This document shows, in pieces, positions 14,333 through 17,407 of a DNA stretch of 17,407 bases. A model generated the notes under the pieces. The model did not search any database. It saw only the letters and a list, made by a program, of their open reading frames with translations, and was not told the DNA's origin. Origin of the DNA: Akkermansiaceae bacterium (GTDB lineage Bacteria; Verrucomicrobiota; Verrucomicrobiia; Verrucomicrobiales; Akkermansiaceae); contig JALZVD010000203.1 in NCBI GenBank assembly GCA_023300205.1, positions 1 to 17,407 on the forward strand, written 5' to 3'. How positions within the stretch are numbered: position 1 is the stretch's first letter; each line of letters starts with the position of its first letter. A program made the translations under genes and the position numbers.

Positions 14333-17300
14333 ATGGAAATCACCGAAAAATGGATCGCTAAAGCCGCAGGCTGGAAAGCTAATAAAGCAGGTAGAGACCT
14401 CTTCAAACAAGGTTTCGTCACAGACTCCGTTAAAAAAGGCTCCGTCATCACCGGCACACTCCACTCAGGCGCCAGCCCCAAACCCACCAGAGTCACCGTC
14501 AAAATCCACTCAGACACTGACATCGATACAGTCTGCCCCAAAATCCAATGCCGTAGAACTGGAGAAATCTGCGCCCACGCCGTAGCACTAATGCTACACT
14601 CCATCACAGCAACCACCCCCACACTAGCATCTTCAGAAAAACCTACCTCTACCCCCAAACCCAGCCGTTCTAAAAACACTCCCATCCCACTCCAAGTTCA
14701 CCTCCCCGCTAACTTCCCTGAGAGCATCAACACCAGCGACACAACCAAAGGAGGCCTCAGTATCAAACTCTCTACCATCACCCCAGACACAACCTCACAA
14801 CCTGACCAAACCCTCACAGACTGGCTTCTCTACAAAACCGCCAAATCCTCACCACCCATTCTAGGACTGCGCGGCCCCCAAGCACTAGAATTTCTCCACA
14901 CCATCATCGATCACCCACGCATCCTCCTCGCCGGCCAGCCAGCCTCCATCCATAACAAAGGCAGTCGCATACCCATGTCACTCACCCGTGACGATGACCG
15001 CATCAACATCCGTCTCTCTACATCCGTGATAGAAAATGGCATTGTATGGCACAACAAAGACCACCTCTACCTCTGGGACCCACAACACCGCTACCTCATC
15101 ATTCACAACGTCAGCCAGATCTGGAAATCCCGCTACTGGCAGCGCATCACAACCGGAAACCCCGTCTCCCTCTCACTCACAGAATTCCTCACCAGCCTAA
15201 ACGCTCAGAGCGACCTCATCACCTGGGATAATCACTCCTCCCTCTCAGACATCCCCATATCCACAGCAGAGCCCACCATCACCCTCATTCTCGACGGCTC
15301 CACCCAGCTACTCACCGCCCAAATCCAAGCCAACTACACCCCCTCAGAATCCCACACCATCGGACTCAACCAGACCTGCCATATCAAATTCCCCATCCCT
15401 AACCCACAAAAGAAAAATCACTACCTCACCAGAAACAAAGATGCAGAAAACACCGCAGCCGCCACCCTCATGCAAGCAGGCTTCAACATCACTGACCCTA
15501 AAGGCACCTGGCAACTCGCAACAGAAGACACTATCATAGAATTCCTAACCGCCACACTCCCTAACCTAGAATCAGAAAAACAATGGCATATCAAAACCTC
15601 CACTAAACTCAACAGCCAGAAAAACAACATCGTCCGTATCACCCCAAACTTCGACTTCAAAGGAAATCAAACACAATCCTCAGGTCAAGACTGGCTCGCC
15701 TTCGACGTCAACTTCACCACAGACAGCGGAAAAGACATCCCAAAAGAAGTCATCCAGCGCATGCTCGCCAGCGGAAAGCGCACAGGCACCTCCAAAAATG
15801 GCAAACGAGTCATCATCTCAAACTTCGATGCAGAAACAGTAGAAACCGTCCTCCGTGACACTAACCCCAAACAAGAAAACGGACTCTACTACGCACCAAA
15901 AGCACAAGCAGCCTACCTAAAAAGACTCCAACAACACTACTCTGGAAACCCCAAAGCAACAACAGCACCAGACCTCTCCATCATCAAAAATTTACCCCTA
16001 GACATCCAACAAACCCTCCGCCCCTACCAAGAAGAAGGCATCGCCTGGCTACACCAGCGCGCCACCCAAGAAGGCGCCGCACTCCTCGCAGACGACATGG
16101 GGCTCGGCAAAACCCTCCAAACCCTCTCCCTCATCCACCTCCTCAAAAAAGAAAACTCCCCAACACTCGTAGTATGTCCCACATCCCTACTAGGAAACTG
16201 GCAGGCAGAAACCAAAAAATTCTTCCCAGACCTAAACACCCTCATCCTCCACGGCTCCAAGCGTAAAGACTACTTCCCCGTCGCCCACAGCGCAGACATC
16301 ATCATCACCAGCTACGCACTCATCGCCAGAGACCTGGACTACTACAAAAGTAAGAAATTCCACACCCTCGTTATCGATGAAGCATCCCTCATCAGAAATC
16401 CAGACACCCAAGCCGCCAAAGCACTAAGACAAGTCCAAGCTCATCACCGCCTCGCCCTCACCGGAACCCCAGTAGAAAATGCCGTCCGTGACCTCTGGTC
16501 ACTCTTTAACTTCCTCCTCCCAGGATACCTAGGCACCAGAAAAGATTTCCAGAACCACTACCAACAACCACTCTCTAACAACTCCCCAGACCCCGCCATC
16601 ATGAAGCGCCTACGCATGCGCGTAGAACCCTTCATGCTCCGCCGCACCAAAGCAAAAGTCGCCAAAGACCTCCCTCCTAAAATCCTCCAGACCATTTACT
16701 GCGAACCATCACCCACCCAAAAGAAAACCTACGCACAACTCCTCAGACAAGGCGCTCAGAAAGTCGAGTCCATGGCAGATGACCACACCACAGCAGGCGC
16801 AGCTCGCATCCAGATCCTCACCGTCCTACTACGCCTCCGCCAAGCCGCCACTGACCTTCGCCTCCTAGACCCAGAAATGGACATCACCATGGAAGAAGCA
16901 TCCGGCAAAATCATCCGCCTCCTAGAACTCCTCAAAGAAGCAAAAGAAGGTAACCACCGCGTCCTCATCTTCAGCCAGTTCACCTCCATGCTAACTCTCA
17001 TCAAATCTGCACTCAATCAAGCAGACATCACCTACGCCTACCTAGACGGCTCCACAAAAGACCGCGCTAAAGAAGTAGAAAAATTCCAATCACCCACTGG
17101 ACCAGACACCTTCCTCATCAGTCTCAAAGCCGGCGGATATGGACTCAACCTCACCGCCGCTGACACAGTCATCCACTTTGACCCATGGTGGAACCCAGCC
17201 GTCGAAGCACAAGCCACAGACCGCGCCTACCGCATCGGCCAGACCAAGCCCACAACCGTCTATAAAATGGTCACAAAAGGCACTGTCGAAGAAAAAATCA

Positions 17301-17407
17301 TCCGCCTCCAACAAGCCAAACAAGGGCTCATCAACTCCACACTCGGAGACGATCACGCACCACTCATGCAAGGACTCAGCCAACAAGAGATATCCAGCCT
17401 ACTCAGC
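14333..17407 (+). CDS. SWIM zinc-finger SNF2-family helicase/ATPase (3' end outside window)
   Basis: The frame is open from ATG 14333 to the window edge, 1025 codons with no stop. An N-terminal SWIM-like zinc finger is visible: C68-x4-C73-x6-C80-x-H82. The middle (about 110-540) is Thr/Pro/Ser-rich and resembles the variable linker region of bacterial SNF2 proteins. The SF2 ATPase core starts at LRPYQEEGIAWL (about 562). It has motif I LADDMGLGKT (K593), motif II DEAS (682-685), motif III LALTGTPVEN, then LIFSQF, SLKAGGYGLNLTAAD and the arginine-finger motif ATDRAYRIGQ (961-970). The family uses ATP to translocate on DNA and remodel protein-DNA complexes. Motif II normally reads DEAQ or DEAH. 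LSQQEISSLLS at the edge looks like the usual C-terminal tail, so probably only a few codons are missing. Function in bacteria is little known. Confidence 0.93.
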   Translation, partial: MEITEKWIAKAAGWKANKAGRDLFKQGFVTDSVKKGSVITGTLHSGASPKPTRVTVKIHSDTDIDTVCPKIQCRRTGEICAHAVALMLHSITATTPTLASSEKPTSTPKPSRSKNTPIPLQVHLPANFPESINTSDTTKGGLSIKLSTITPDTTSQPDQTLTDWLLYKTAKSSPPILGLRGPQALEFLHTIIDHPRILLAGQPASIHNKGSRIPMSLTRDDDRINIRLSTSVIENGIVWHNKDHLYLWDPQHRYLIIHNVSQIWKSRYWQRITTGNPVSLSLTEFLTSLNAQSDLITWDNHSSLSDIPISTAEPTITLILDGSTQLLTAQIQANYTPSESHTIGLNQTCHIKFPIPNPQKKNHYLTRNKDAENTAAATLMQAGFNITDPKGTWQLATEDTIIEFLTATLPNLESEKQWHIKTSTKLNSQKNNIVRITPNFDFKGNQTQSSGQDWLAFDVNFTTDSGKDIPKEVIQRMLASGKRTGTSKNGKRVIISNFDAETVETVLRDTNPKQENGLYYAPKAQAAYLKRLQQHYSGNPKATTAPDLSIIKNLPLDIQQTLRPYQEEGIAWLHQRATQEGAALLADDMGLGKTLQTLSLIHLLKKENSPTLVVCPTSLLGNWQAETKKFFPDLNTLILHGSKRKDYFPVAHSADIIITSYALIARDLDYYKSKKFHTLVIDEASLIRNPDTQAAKALRQVQAHHRLALTGTPVENAVRDLWSLFNFLLPGYLGTRKDFQNHYQQPLSNNSPDPAIMKRLRMRVEPFMLRRTKAKVAKDLPPKILQTIYCEPSPTQKKTYAQLLRQGAQKVESMADDHTTAGAARIQILTVLLRLRQAATDLRLLDPEMDITMEEASGKIIRLLELLKEAKEGNHRVLIFSQFTSMLTLIKSALNQADITYAYLDGSTKDRAKEVEKFQSPTGPDTFLISLKAGGYGLNLTAADTVIHFDPWWNPAVEAQATDRAYRIGQTKPTTVYKMVTKGTVEEKIIRLQQAKQGLINSTLGDDHAPLMQGLSQQEISSLLS

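Noticed and set aside
1..17407. Mobile elements, CRISPR arrays, prophage or defence genes
   Set aside because: No transposase, integrase, tandem repeat array or phage-like gene could be found; composition is even across the window.

Overview
The window looks like ordinary chromosomal DNA from a member of the Verrucomicrobiota (PVC superphylum). Four things point there. The first gene fuses LpxC to FabZ. One gene encodes a secreted sorbosone-dehydrogenase-like protein with a C-terminal cytochrome c domain, a family abundant in Verrucomicrobia and Planctomycetes. None of the thirteen visible gene starts has a convincing Shine-Dalgarno sequence. A site upstream of recN resembles the Verrucomicrobia LexA motif. 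A genus cannot be assigned from this. No transposon, phage gene, CRISPR array or toxin-antitoxin module was seen.

Layout. Bases 1-1191 hold the 3' part of lpxC-fabZ (lipid A deacetylase plus acyl-ACP dehydratase), closed by an intrinsic terminator. A tRNA-Val(UAC) with its own terminator follows on the minus strand. Three plus-strand genes come next: a 6-phosphofructokinase, a PspA/IM30-family membrane-stress protein, and a small secreted protein with two CxC motifs. A hairpin at about 4014 separates these from a minus-strand TraB/GumN-like exported protein. Diverging from that is the plus-strand cytochrome c fusion protein (5089-7383). It converges on a minus-strand exported coiled-coil/LysM protein (7414-8574).

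From 8761 to 12216 is a plus-strand run: recN (DNA repair), an unrecognised 138-codon gene 3 bp behind it, then an exported NodB-type polysaccharide deacetylase followed 5 bp later by a small lipoprotein. The minus-strand pair accB-accC (acetyl-CoA carboxylase, first step of fatty acid synthesis) follows. The window ends inside a plus-strand SWIM/SNF2 helicase that is complete through motif VI.

Functionally this is a housekeeping mosaic of envelope lipid synthesis (lpxC-fabZ, accBC), central carbon metabolism (pfk), envelope maintenance (pspA, LysM protein, deacetylase, lipoprotein) and DNA maintenance (recN, SNF2). I found no clear candidate for a new multi-gene system. The more interesting signals are the strong C-over-G strand bias, which appears to shape proteins differently on the two strands, the uniform lack of Shine-Dalgarno sites, the LexA-like site at recN, a DEAS helicase motif II, and several unrecognised small exported proteins.
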